64,000 nt of DNA from assembly GCF_019656315.1 (NCBI RefSeq), contig NZ_BPLU01000038.1, forward strand, positions 638,095-702,094, in the 5' to 3' direction. This DNA comes from Flavobacterium sp. UMI-01. Its GTDB lineage: Bacteria > Bacteroidota > Bacteroidia > Flavobacteriales > Flavobacteriaceae. Each line of letters starts with the position of its first letter. The first letter of the stretch is position 1. This document shows, piece by piece, positions 34,907 through 42,992 of this stretch. A program made the position numbers and the translations under genes. The notes below the pieces were generated by a model. It worked only from the letters and a program-made list of their open reading frames with translations, was not told where the DNA came from and did no database searches.

Positions 34907-37900
34907 ATGCAAAATTCAGAAATAAAAACGACCTGTTCCTATTGTGGTGTAGGATGTGGAATAATTGTCACCAATGATTCTAAAAATGGAGTAAGCGTAA
35001 AAGGAGATAAAGACCACCCCGTAAACAGAGGTATGCTTTGTTCAAAAGGAATGAACTTGCATTATGTTGTTAATGACACTTCGGATCGAATTCTTTATCC
35101 TGAAATGCGATGGAGCAAATCCCATCCTAAAGAACGTGTAAGTTGGGACGATGCCTTGGAGCGTGCTGCTGCCGTTTTTTCATCAATTATCAAAAAACAC
35201 GGCCCTGATAGCGTAGGGTTTTACATTTCTGGACAATGCTTAACCGAAGAATATTACCTTGTTAACAAACTCGTTAAAGGATTTTTAAAAACCAATAACA
35301 TCGACACCAACTCCCGACTTTGTATGAGTTCAGCTGTGGTGGGATACAAAAAAACCTTTGGTGAAGATTCGGTGCCCATTGCCTACGAAGATATTGAGCT
35401 TGCCGATACGTTCTTGATAACCGGGGCAAATCCTGCTTGGTGTCACCCAATTCTTTTTAGAAGAATCGAACAACACAAAGAGAAAAACCCAAAAACGAAA
35501 ATTATTGTGGTGGACCCACGCAAAACGGACTCAGCACTCAATGCTGATTTACATTTGCAAATCCTTCCTGGTTCAGATATTTACTTGTACCACGCCATCG
35601 CCAAATGTTTGATTGACAAAGGGTATATTGATAATGATTTTATAAAAAACCACACTGAAAATTTTAAGGCTTACAAAGAATTAGTCGTGAATACTTCTTT
35701 GGAAAAAGCATCTCAATTGTGTGGTATCTCGATTAGTGACATCAAACAAGCCGCTGAAATGATTGCCAAAGCCAAAGGATTTTTATCGCTATGGGCAATG
35801 GGATTGAACCAAAGTGCCATAGGGGTCGATAAAAACACTGCTTTATTGAACTTGTCCTTGTTGACAGGACATGTAGGAAAACCAGGTTCAGGCCCCTTTT
35901 CTCTAACAGGACAACCCAATGCTATGGGCGGTCGCGAAGTGGGCGGAATGGCCAATTTACTTGCTGTACATAAAGAACTAGCCAACCCTGAACACCGTCA
36001 GGAAGTAGCCGATTTTTGGGGTGTGGACGCCATTTCAGAAAAACCAGGTTTGACCGCCACAGAAATGTTTGACGCTTTAGAATCTGGAAAAATGAAAGCC
36101 GTTTGGATTATTTGTACCAATCCATTGGTGAGTTTACCCGATGTCCGTAGAGTTGAAAAAGCATTAGAAAACGCCAAATTTGTTGTCGTTCAAGATATTT
36201 CACATAAATCAGACACTTCAAAATACGCTGATTTGTTGCTTCCTGCTGCCGGATGGTTAGAGAAAGAAGGAACCATGACCAATTCTGAAAGACGTATTTC
36301 GTATTTACCAAAAGGGATAAATCCTCCTGGCGAAGCACTTTCGGATGTAGAAATCCTGACTCGTTTTGCTAAAAAAATGAATTTCAACGGATTCAATTTC
36401 AATTCAACCGAAGAAATCTACAAGGAATATTGTGCTTTGACCAAAAATACCAATATCGATATTTCGTTTCTTAATTATACCCGTTTGAAAAACGAAGGTA
36501 CTTTTCAATGGCCTGTTCCTGATTATGGACACCCAGGAACTCCTCGTTTGTTTACGGACAAAAAGTTTTATACGCCTTCGCAAAAAGCGATTTTCAATTT
36601 ACCTACTTCCATTGACAATACCTCTGAACAACCTACGGACAAATATCCTTTTATCTTGACCACAGGCCGCATCAGAGACCAATGGCATACAATGACTAAA
36701 ACCGGAAAAGTAGCCCGATTGCTTTCTCACATTCCGAGTCCCACACTCGAAATCAACCCCATTGATGCTTTCAAAACAGGAATTGAAGATGGCGACATTA
36801 CCATCGTTCAAAGTAAAAACGGCGAGGTGCGTGTCAAAGCCAAAGTGACTGATTCTATCAAAGAAGGAGTGGTTTTCTTACCAATGCACTGGGGAAAACA
36901 ATTGGAAAACGATTTGAACCGAACCAACAACTTGACCAAAACGGTTGTGGACCCTATTTCCAAAGAACCCGACTTTAAATTTACAACCGTATCCGTTTCG
37001 AAATACGAAAAACCTTTTCAAAAAATAGCCGTAGTAGGTGCTGGAGCGGCTGCTTTTAGATTCATCCAAAACTACCGCGAAATCAACACTACGGATGAAA
37101 TCATCGTTTTCTCTAACGAAGAAAATCCGTTTTACAACCGCGTATTGTTGCCAGAATATGTAACCGATGAACTGTCTTGGGAAAGTTTGCAAAAAATCAA
37201 AGAAGACTCATTAAGCAAACTCAACATTACTATGAAATCCGGTGTTGCCATCAACAACATCAACAAATCTGAAAACTTAATTACCGATAGCAACGGAATC
37301 ACGCATAGTTATGATGCTTTGATTTTAGCCACGGGAAGCCGACCATTTGTACCTGAAAATGCACAATTGCATTTACCAGGCCGTTTTACCATGCGTAGAA
37401 AAGAAGATGCGGACCGTCTTAAAAATTACTTAGACGGAACCAAACTCGCTCCAGAAGAACAACACGTAGTGATTGTAGGTGGCGGTTTGTTAGGACTAGA
37501 ATTAGCCGCAGCTTTAAAACATAAAAAAGTAAAAATTACCATCATCCAACGAGCTTCTCGATTGATGGAACGCCAATTAGACCGTATTTCCTGCAAATTA
37601 TTGGCCGAAGAAGTGCAATTGCGAGACATTCAAATTTATTTTGACAACGAAGTCAGTACAGTATTCGAAACTGACAATGCAAACGAACTGGAAATTGGCC
37701 TTAAGAGTGGTCGAATCCTCACTGCCAATGCCATTGTATATACCATTGGAACCATCCCAAATATTGAAATCGCTAAAGAAACAGGACTTATTTGTGGTCG
37801 TGGAGTCAAAGTTAACCAATACTTACAATCCTCTCAACCTAACATTTATGCCATTGGGGAAATCGCCGAATTCAACAATCAGTTATTCGGAATCACCTCA

Positions 37901-38422
37901 GCAGCTGAAGAACAAGCGGATATTTTGGCTAACTTTATAGCTGGTGACATCAGCAGTTATTACAAAGGTTCGGTCTTGATGAACATCTTAAAACTAGAAG
38001 ACATCAACCTGTGTAGTATTGGTCAAATTGATTTCCCTGAAAATGATGATTCGTACGAAGAAATTATTTTCTCAGACATGAAAAAAAGATACTATAAAAA
38101 ATGTATCGTTAAAAATGACTTGCTAGTGGGCGCCATTTTGATGGGAGACAAAAACGAATTTGCCGAATTCAAAACCATGATTGAAAGCAAAATTGAATTG
38201 TCTGACAAACGAAACATGCTCCTTCGGGGAAGCGCTTCGAATGCCAAACCAGTAATAGGAAAACTCGTTTGTTCTTGTAGCCAAGTAGGAAGCGGAAATA
38301 TCGAAGAAGTCATCAAAGGCGGTTGTACCAACTTTACTGAATTATGTAAAACTACTGGTGCAGGATTAGGCTGCGGAAGTTGCAAAACCGAAGTAAAAGA
38401 ATTATTGGCAAAATGTAATTAA
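34907..38422 (+). CDS. nasA: Single-chain assimilatory nitrate reductase: NasA, FAD/NAD reductase and BFD [2Fe-2S] domains
   Basis: A 1171-residue fusion without a signal peptide, so cytoplasmic. Residues 1-700 are a molybdopterin nitrate reductase: Cys10, Cys13, Cys17 and Cys45 bind the [4Fe-4S] cluster (CSYCGVGCG, GMLCSKG), then come NSRLCMSSAVVGYKKTFGED, GANPAWCHPILFRRIE, and the cofactor-binding C-terminal barrel (LTTGRIRDQWHTMTKTGK). Residues about 706-1110 are a NirB/NasC-like flavin reductase with FAD motif VVGAGAAAF and NAD motif VIVGGGLLGLE near 855. The last 55 residues are a BFD-type [2Fe-2S] domain (CSC, then GLGCGSCKTEV). The chain can in principle carry electrons from NAD(P)H to nitrate alone. 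The siroheme half of NirB is absent, so it does not reduce nitrite. Confidence 0.9.
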   Translation: MQNSEIKTTCSYCGVGCGIIVTNDSKNGVSVKGDKDHPVNRGMLCSKGMNLHYVVNDTSDRILYPEMRWSKSHPKERVSWDDALERAAAVFSSIIKKHGPDSVGFYISGQCLTEEYYLVNKLVKGFLKTNNIDTNSRLCMSSAVVGYKKTFGEDSVPIAYEDIELADTFLITGANPAWCHPILFRRIEQHKEKNPKTKIIVVDPRKTDSALNADLHLQILPGSDIYLYHAIAKCLIDKGYIDNDFIKNHTENFKAYKELVVNTSLEKASQLCGISISDIKQAAEMIAKAKGFLSLWAMGLNQSAIGVDKNTALLNLSLLTGHVGKPGSGPFSLTGQPNAMGGREVGGMANLLAVHKELANPEHRQEVADFWGVDAISEKPGLTATEMFDALESGKMKAVWIICTNPLVSLPDVRRVEKALENAKFVVVQDISHKSDTSKYADLLLPAAGWLEKEGTMTNSERRISYLPKGINPPGEALSDVEILTRFAKKMNFNGFNFNSTEEIYKEYCALTKNTNIDISFLNYTRLKNEGTFQWPVPDYGHPGTPRLFTDKKFYTPSQKAIFNLPTSIDNTSEQPTDKYPFILTTGRIRDQWHTMTKTGKVARLLSHIPSPTLEINPIDAFKTGIEDGDITIVQSKNGEVRVKAKVTDSIKEGVVFLPMHWGKQLENDLNRTNNLTKTVVDPISKEPDFKFTTVSVSKYEKPFQKIAVVGAGAAAFRFIQNYREINTTDEIIVFSNEENPFYNRVLLPEYVTDELSWESLQKIKEDSLSKLNITMKSGVAINNINKSENLITDSNGITHSYDALILATGSRPFVPENAQLHLPGRFTMRRKEDADRLKNYLDGTKLAPEEQHVVIVGGGLLGLELAAALKHKKVKITIIQRASRLMERQLDRISCKLLAEEVQLRDIQIYFDNEVSTVFETDNANELEIGLKSGRILTANAIVYTIGTIPNIEIAKETGLICGRGVKVNQYLQSSQPNIYAIGEIAEFNNQLFGITSAAEEQADILANFIAGDISSYYKGSVLMNILKLEDINLCSIGQIDFPENDDSYEEIIFSDMKKRYYKKCIVKNDLLVGAILMGDKNEFAEFKTMIESKIELSDKRNMLLRGSASNAKPVIGKLVCSCSQVGSGNIEEVIKGGCTNFTELCKTTGAGLGCGSCKTEVKELLAKCN

Positions 38423-38554
38423 AAAATTAGTGGTCAGTAGTCAGGTTTAAGTGGTCAGTTATTTGAATTGAAATAATGGCAAGTCCTTTACAAAATCAAT
38501 GGATTACTACTTAAACTGAAAACTAAACACTGAACATTGTAAACGAGATTGAAC
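38423..38554. repeat. Intergenic GTGGTCAGT repeat
   Basis: GTGGTCAGTAGTCAG (38430-38444) and GTGGTCAGTT (38451-38460) are repeated here; the reverse complement ACTGACCACTGACCACTT occurs at 53151-53168 next to another gene end. ACTGAAAACTAAACACTGAA near 38514 is part of the same repetitive style. No gene is present. Confidence 0.45.
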
Positions 38555-39997
38555 ATGGAACTAACACGATTGATAGTAAAAGGAGGCGTATTATCTCCAG
38601 GAGAATTAAGAGAGATTGTAAATATGGCAATGGATCAGGGACTGGAGACTATTTCTTTCGGTTCTCGTCAGGATATTATTTTCCCACAAGGATTACAGCA
38701 TATTGACAAAGAGAAAATGGGCAACCACCATTTTGTTTTTCCTAATGAAACCAGCGGAAACAACATTGTTTCCTCCTATGTTTCCACTGATATTTTCAGG
38801 CATACCCCTTGGTTGACGGGAAATAAATTTTTGTATGTACTAGAACAATTCAAAAAGCAACCCGACTTAAAAGTAAACATCACCGACCCGAAACAGCAAC
38901 TTGTTCCGTTATTTACAGGACACATCAATTTTATAGCCTCAGAACATGAAGATTATTGGTACCTCTACATTCGTTTGCCCAAATGGGAGCGTATGGAAGT
39001 TTATCCAGTACTGATTTACAGCTGGGATATTGCCAAAATTTATTACGAAATCGAAGAGGTAGTCAGCAAAGAATCTTGTGGTATTGACATGATTTTCAGC
39101 TTGGTTAGTGAAGCTTTGGATACTAATAACAGAACCATCGACAAACCTCTAAATGTACCTTTCTATCCTTTTCCGTATTACGAAGGAATGAACCGATTGG
39201 GAATTGACCAATATTGGTTAGGATTGTACTGGAGAAACAACCTCTACGATTTGAAATTCCTAAAGGAAATGTGCGATTTATGCTTTGATTGCAAAATTGG
39301 TAAAATCTGTATTACTCCTTGGAAATCATTTATCGTAAAAGGAATTCCAAAGGACAAAAAACTCGATTGGGAAAAATTCTTAGGTAAAAACGGTATCAAT
39401 GTACGTCACTCATTATTGGAATTGAACTGGCATTTACCGGTAGCGACCGAATGGGCTCTGAATCTCAAAACATTCCTAGTACGTACCTTGGACCAATTTG
39501 ACATCAGTACCTATGGATTGACTTTTGGAATCTCAGACTACAACCGTGAGGGACATTATTTCACTTCAATCGTAGTTGAAAAAAACAAATTACCCAAAGA
39601 CTTAGAATCCATAAAAATACGAGATACATTCAACGTGCTTCATGCTAAAAATTTTGACCCCAACAGCCGTGAATACATCATCCACGCACAAGATGTGGAC
39701 AAATTAGAATTGCCTAATATTTTGATTGAATTGAGTCGAAAATACTTCAATCAACTCGGAAACATTGTTGCTGAAAACAACAACGAAACCACCCCTATCA
39801 AAAAAGAAAACACCGTCCAGGATGTGTACCAATGCTCAGAATGTTTAACCGTTTACAACTCAGAGTACGGCGACTTGATTCAAGGAATTGCCAAAGGAAC
39901 CTTGTTCAAAGACCTGCCTGAAACCTATTGTTGCTCGCTATGCGAAGCACCAAAAAATAATTTCATAGCTTTGACCAGCGAAACCCAAGAAATCTAA
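38555..39997 (+). CDS. Sulfite/nitrite-reductase-like protein with C-terminal rubredoxin domain
   Basis: A 480-residue cytoplasmic protein, start at ATG 38555. The first 50 residues (LIVKGGVLSPGELREIVNMA, ETISFGSRQDIIFP) and a second segment near 250-265 (KICITPWKSFIVKGI) look like the two ferredoxin-like half domains of siroheme sulfite/nitrite reductases. The usual second half of the siroheme/[4Fe-4S] ligand set (C-x5-C then C-x3-C) is not complete: CKIGKIC gives one C-x5-C within a CDLCFDC cluster, but no C-x3-C follows. Residues about 425-470 form a rubredoxin (YQCSECLTVY, TYCCSLCEAP). It lies 132 bp after the nitrate reductase. It could be an electron carrier for that enzyme or an unusual nitrite-processing protein; the function is not known to me. 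Confidence 0.72.
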   Translation: MELTRLIVKGGVLSPGELREIVNMAMDQGLETISFGSRQDIIFPQGLQHIDKEKMGNHHFVFPNETSGNNIVSSYVSTDIFRHTPWLTGNKFLYVLEQFKKQPDLKVNITDPKQQLVPLFTGHINFIASEHEDYWYLYIRLPKWERMEVYPVLIYSWDIAKIYYEIEEVVSKESCGIDMIFSLVSEALDTNNRTIDKPLNVPFYPFPYYEGMNRLGIDQYWLGLYWRNNLYDLKFLKEMCDLCFDCKIGKICITPWKSFIVKGIPKDKKLDWEKFLGKNGINVRHSLLELNWHLPVATEWALNLKTFLVRTLDQFDISTYGLTFGISDYNREGHYFTSIVVEKNKLPKDLESIKIRDTFNVLHAKNFDPNSREYIIHAQDVDKLELPNILIELSRKYFNQLGNIVAENNNETTPIKKENTVQDVYQCSECLTVYNSEYGDLIQGIAKGTLFKDLPETYCCSLCEAPKNNFIALTSETQEI

Positions 39998-40016
39998 AAA
40001 TACAAAGTAGAAACAC

Positions 40017-40565
40017 ATGGAAAAAACATTTAAAACTGTAAGCTCTTCACACATAACGATTTCCGAATTGATGTTACCCTCACACACTAACTTTAGTGGC
40101 AAAATTCACGGAGGTTATATTTTGTCTTTAATGGACCAAATTGCCTTTGCCTGTGCTTCAAAGTTCTCGGGAAACTACTGTGTAACAGCTTCTGTAGATA
40201 CGGTGAATTTCCTAAAACCCATCGAAGTAGGTGAATTAGTGACCATGAAAGCCAGTGTGAATTATGTAGGTAAAAGTTCGATGATTGTAGGGATTCGAGT
40301 AGAAGCCGAAAACATTCAAACAGGTGTTATCAAGCACTGTAATTCCTCTTATTTCACGATGGTTTCCAAAGACAAAGAAGGCAACAACTCCCCTGTCCCA
40401 GGACTCATCTTGACCACGCTCAAAGAAGTGAGCCGTTTCCAGAATTGTTTGCGCCAAATCGAAATGAAACGCATCCGCGAAGAACAAAAAAGCATTGCTA
40501 CCTTTGGTTCCATCGATACCATTTTGAACTCCAAAAAATACAATATCAAGGTCGAGTTGCAGTAG
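40017..40565 (+). CDS. Hotdog-fold acyl-CoA thioesterase
   Basis: A 182-residue protein of the YciA/BACH thioesterase type. The core is shown by LMLPSHTNFSGKIHGGYILS, LMDQIAFACASKFSG and TASVDTVNFLKPIEVGELV; the Asn/Gly/His segment GKIHGGY and the Asp of MDQIA belong to the active site of the family. These enzymes release free CoA from acyl-CoA in the cytoplasm. It begins 19 bp after the rubredoxin-fusion stop and is therefore on the nitrate reductase transcript, though a link with nitrate use is not obvious. After the hotdog domain a 50-residue helical tail follows (FQNCLRQIEMKRIREEQKS). Confidence 0.85.
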   Translation: MEKTFKTVSSSHITISELMLPSHTNFSGKIHGGYILSLMDQIAFACASKFSGNYCVTASVDTVNFLKPIEVGELVTMKASVNYVGKSSMIVGIRVEAENIQTGVIKHCNSSYFTMVSKDKEGNNSPVPGLILTTLKEVSRFQNCLRQIEMKRIREEQKSIATFGSIDTILNSKKYNIKVELQ

Positions 40566-40629
40566 TCACAACGCTTCGGGAGTACAATACTTTGTCAGGC
40601 TGTCCCGACACTTCGGGAGTACGAAGCAA

Positions 40630-40652
40630 TGTCAGGCTGAGCCTGTCGAAGC
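40630..40652 (+). repeat. Palindromic TGTCAGGCTGAGCCTGTCG repeat
   Basis: CAGGCTGAGCCTG is a 13-bp palindrome inside the repeat, followed by TCGAAGC. The same element, one base changed in each of two places, is found inside the hsdM coding sequence at 42661-42683. Confidence 0.65.
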
Positions 40653-40659
40653 TCCATGG

Positions 40660-40866
40660 CATTAAGTTATACTATCGTCAGTTCGAGTTGAGATAAAATT
40701 TGCGACAGAAAATTTTATCTCAGTAATATCATTAAACTATACTATCGTCAGTTCGAGTTGAGATAAAATTTGCGACTGAAAATTGTATCTCAGTAATATC
40801 ATTAAACTATACTATCGTCAGTTCGAGTTGAGATAAAATTTGCGACAGAAAATTTTATCTCAGTAT
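40660..40866 (+). repeat. Three tandem 70-bp repeats, each with a hairpin
   Basis: Copies begin at 40660, 40730 and 40800 (the last slightly shortened). Each contains GAGATAAAATTT and AAATTTTATCTC, which pair perfectly over 12 bp around an 8-base loop (40690-40721, 40760-40791, 40830-40861). The middle copy has one broken pair. The remaining 38 bases are nearly the same in all three. Confidence 0.85.
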
Positions 40867-41008
40867 CGAGAACTCAAGCTTACTAACATTCCCCGAAGCA
40901 CTAAGACGCTAGGACAATCGTGGCTCCATTGCAACCTCATTCTCAGCAGTTTTAGGAGCACAACCCCTCCTTTTCAACATAACGACTCGTCCTGCTGTTC
41001 ATTACAAT

Positions 41009-41029
41009 CCACGCCAAAAAAAGGCGTGG
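41009..41029. terminator. Hairpin CCACGCC/GGCGTGG, possible terminator
   Basis: A 7-bp GC-rich stem with a 7-A loop followed by GATTTTC on the plus strand. It could end transcription of the thioesterase message, but it also lies inside sequence that looks repetitive, so a repeat origin is possible. Confidence 0.4.
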
Positions 41030-41406
41030 GATTTTCATTGCCATCAGGGCTATTTAGTTCGTTTTTATTTTCATAATAGCATTTTAAAATCTTACTTTTA
41101 ATTACAAAATTGCATTTTAGATTCTTTCAAAATGCCAAGTTTGTGCATATCCTTTGGGGATAATTTAGGGAACCCACCCTAATATTGTATTTTTTTACCT
41201 CAAAAACCTATTAAGGATACTGGGTTAAAAAAAGTCCTTACAAAATCTACGCTGAGCTTTAGTAAGGAATCAAAGTAAATCGACTCTTCATTTGTAAACT
41301 ACCAACATTGACAAGTAGTTTAAAACAAAAATACTTTACTGTTTCCCTCATTTTCATTCATCAGCTTTTTACTATATTTACCAATCAATATACTTACAAA
41401 CATACA

Positions 41407-42873
41407 ATGGCCAATTTTGCGCAAACATTCAAAAACATAGACGACCTATTATACAAAGATTCAGGAGCCGATTCTGAAATAGACTACATCGAACAAACCT
41501 CTTGGGTGTTGTTTTTAAGATACTTAGACAGTTTTGACAAAAACCGCGAAGACGAAGCCATCTTAGAAGGCAAAGACTACACGAGCATATTAGAAAACAA
41601 ATACCAATGGGAGACTTGGGCAGCACCCAAAAATGATAAAGGAGAAATCGACATCCACAAAGCACTCATTGGCCCCGATTTGGTGAAATTTGTTGAATTT
41701 GAGCTTTTCCCGTATCTGGCGAGTTTTAAAGAAAAGCACATCGATAATCCTAAAACCATTGAATACAAGATTGGCGAAATCTTCTCCGAACTAAGCAACA
41801 AAATCAAATCGGGTTACAACTTGCGTGAAATCATCAATATGGTTGATGGATTGCCTTTTGGTACCAGTAAGGACAAACACGAATTATCGCATCTATACGA
41901 AACCAAAATTAAAAATATGGGGAATGCCGGTCGTAATGGTGGACAATACTATACGCCGAGACCATTAATTCGCACCATGATTAAATTATTGGAACCAAAA
42001 ATCGGAGAAAAAATATACGACCCAGCTTGTGGTTCTGCAGGTTTCTTGTGTGAAGCCTATGAGTACCTGTACGAGAAAATGGAGAAAACAGCTGCCAACT
42101 TAAATCAGCTACAGGAAAATACTTTTTTTGGAAAAGAAAAGAAAAACCTAGCCTATATCATTGGTACCATGAACATGATTCTGCATGGAATTGAAGCGCC
42201 AAACATTGTACATACCAATACACTGGGAGAAAACATACGTGATATTCAGGAAAAAAACCGTTACGACATTATTCTTGCCAATCCACCCTTTGGCGGTAAA
42301 GAACGTGCCGAGGTACAACAAAACTTCGACATCAAAACAGGAGAAACAGCCTTCTTGTTCATGCAGCATTTCATCAAGTCGCTAAAAGCAGGTGGTCGAG
42401 CTGCTATTGTTATCAAAAATACTTTCTTAAGCAATACGGATAATGCTTCGGTAGCACTGCGCCAACATTTATTAGAAACCTGTAACCTACATACGATTCT
42501 CGATATGCCACAAGGAACTTTCTTGGGGGCAGGAGTAAAAACGGTAGTCTTGTTTTTTACCAAAGGAGAACCAACAAAAAACATTTGGTACTATCAGCTA
42601 GACCCCGGAAGAAACATGGGGAAAACCAATCCGCTTAACGATGCTGATTTAGATGATTTTGTCAGGCTGAGCTTATCGAAGCCCGAAACCGAAAAATCAT
42701 GGAATCTGGCGGTGGCTACTGTTGATGAAAAAACCTGCGACCTCTCGGTTAAAAATCCAAACAAACCCGAAGAAGCACCACTGCGCGAACCGGCTTTAAT
42801 TTTGGAAGAAATGCAAACCCTTGACGAGGAAACAGCTGAGATTTTAGGAACTTTAAATGAGTTAGTGGGCTAG
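41407..42873 (+). CDS. hsdM: Type I restriction-modification methyltransferase subunit
   Basis: 488 residues from the ATG at 41407 (MANFAQTFKNIDDLLYKDSG); the earlier ATG at 41308 adds 33 residues that do not fit the family. The N-terminal helical domain (IEQTSWVLFLRYLDSFDKNR) is followed by the methylase domain, with SAM motif I DPACGSAGF near residue 204 and catalytic motif IV NPPF near 290. It would methylate adenine in the recognition site defined by HsdS. Codons 418-426 (VRLSLSKPE) are made by a palindromic dispersed repeat that has entered the gene in frame at 42661-42683. The reading frame stays open through it. The gene starts the restriction cassette. Confidence 0.92.
   Translation: MANFAQTFKNIDDLLYKDSGADSEIDYIEQTSWVLFLRYLDSFDKNREDEAILEGKDYTSILENKYQWETWAAPKNDKGEIDIHKALIGPDLVKFVEFELFPYLASFKEKHIDNPKTIEYKIGEIFSELSNKIKSGYNLREIINMVDGLPFGTSKDKHELSHLYETKIKNMGNAGRNGGQYYTPRPLIRTMIKLLEPKIGEKIYDPACGSAGFLCEAYEYLYEKMEKTAANLNQLQENTFFGKEKKNLAYIIGTMNMILHGIEAPNIVHTNTLGENIRDIQEKNRYDIILANPPFGGKERAEVQQNFDIKTGETAFLFMQHFIKSLKAGGRAAIVIKNTFLSNTDNASVALRQHLLETCNLHTILDMPQGTFLGAGVKTVVLFFTKGEPTKNIWYYQLDPGRNMGKTNPLNDADLDDFVRLSLSKPETEKSWNLAVATVDEKTCDLSVKNPNKPEEAPLREPALILEEMQTLDEETAEILGTLNELVG
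42661..42683 (+). repeat. Palindromic repeat inside hsdM
   Basis: GTCAGGCTGAGCTTATCG followed by AAGC matches the intergenic copy at 40630-40652 with two differences. It is translated as VRLSLSKPE in the C-terminal part of HsdM without breaking the frame. Confidence 0.75.
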
Positions 42874-42887
42874 TTTGATAACTTGAG

Positions 42888-42959
42888 GTCACAAATTGTG
42901 ACTTCAAATTAAAAGTCATAAATAAAAAAAGTATTTTGAACCGGTCACAAATTGTGACC
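42888..42959. promoter_or_regulatory. Two palindromes GTCACAAATTGTGAC before the ORF6N gene, candidate operators
   Basis: Copy one is GTCACAAATTGTGAC (42888-42902), copy two GGTCACAAATTGTGACC (42943-42959), each with a one-base centre. A related palindrome, GGTCGCAAATTGCGACC, lies inside the following gene at 43181-43197. Autoregulation by the ORF6N protein is a plausible role. Confidence 0.5.
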
Positions 42960-42992
42960 AGTTCGTCAAAAATAAAAACACAAGTTTCTTGT

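Larger units (their letters stand above)
40566..41406. other. 841-bp repeat-rich intergenic region before the restriction cassette
   Basis: No gene. From left to right: two copies of CTTCGGGAGTAC with TGTCAGGCTG words (40573-40652), three 70-bp tandem repeats (40660-40866), a CCACGCC/GGCGTGG hairpin (41009-41029), inverted GCATTTT/AAAATGC words, and a possible leader hairpin TCCTTAC/GTAAGGA (41235-41268) ahead of hsdM. Confidence 0.6.

Noticed and set aside
40660..40866. CRISPR array reading of the 70-bp repeats
   Set aside because: The whole 70-bp unit is repeated with no unique spacers and there are no cas genes, so it is a simple tandem repeat.
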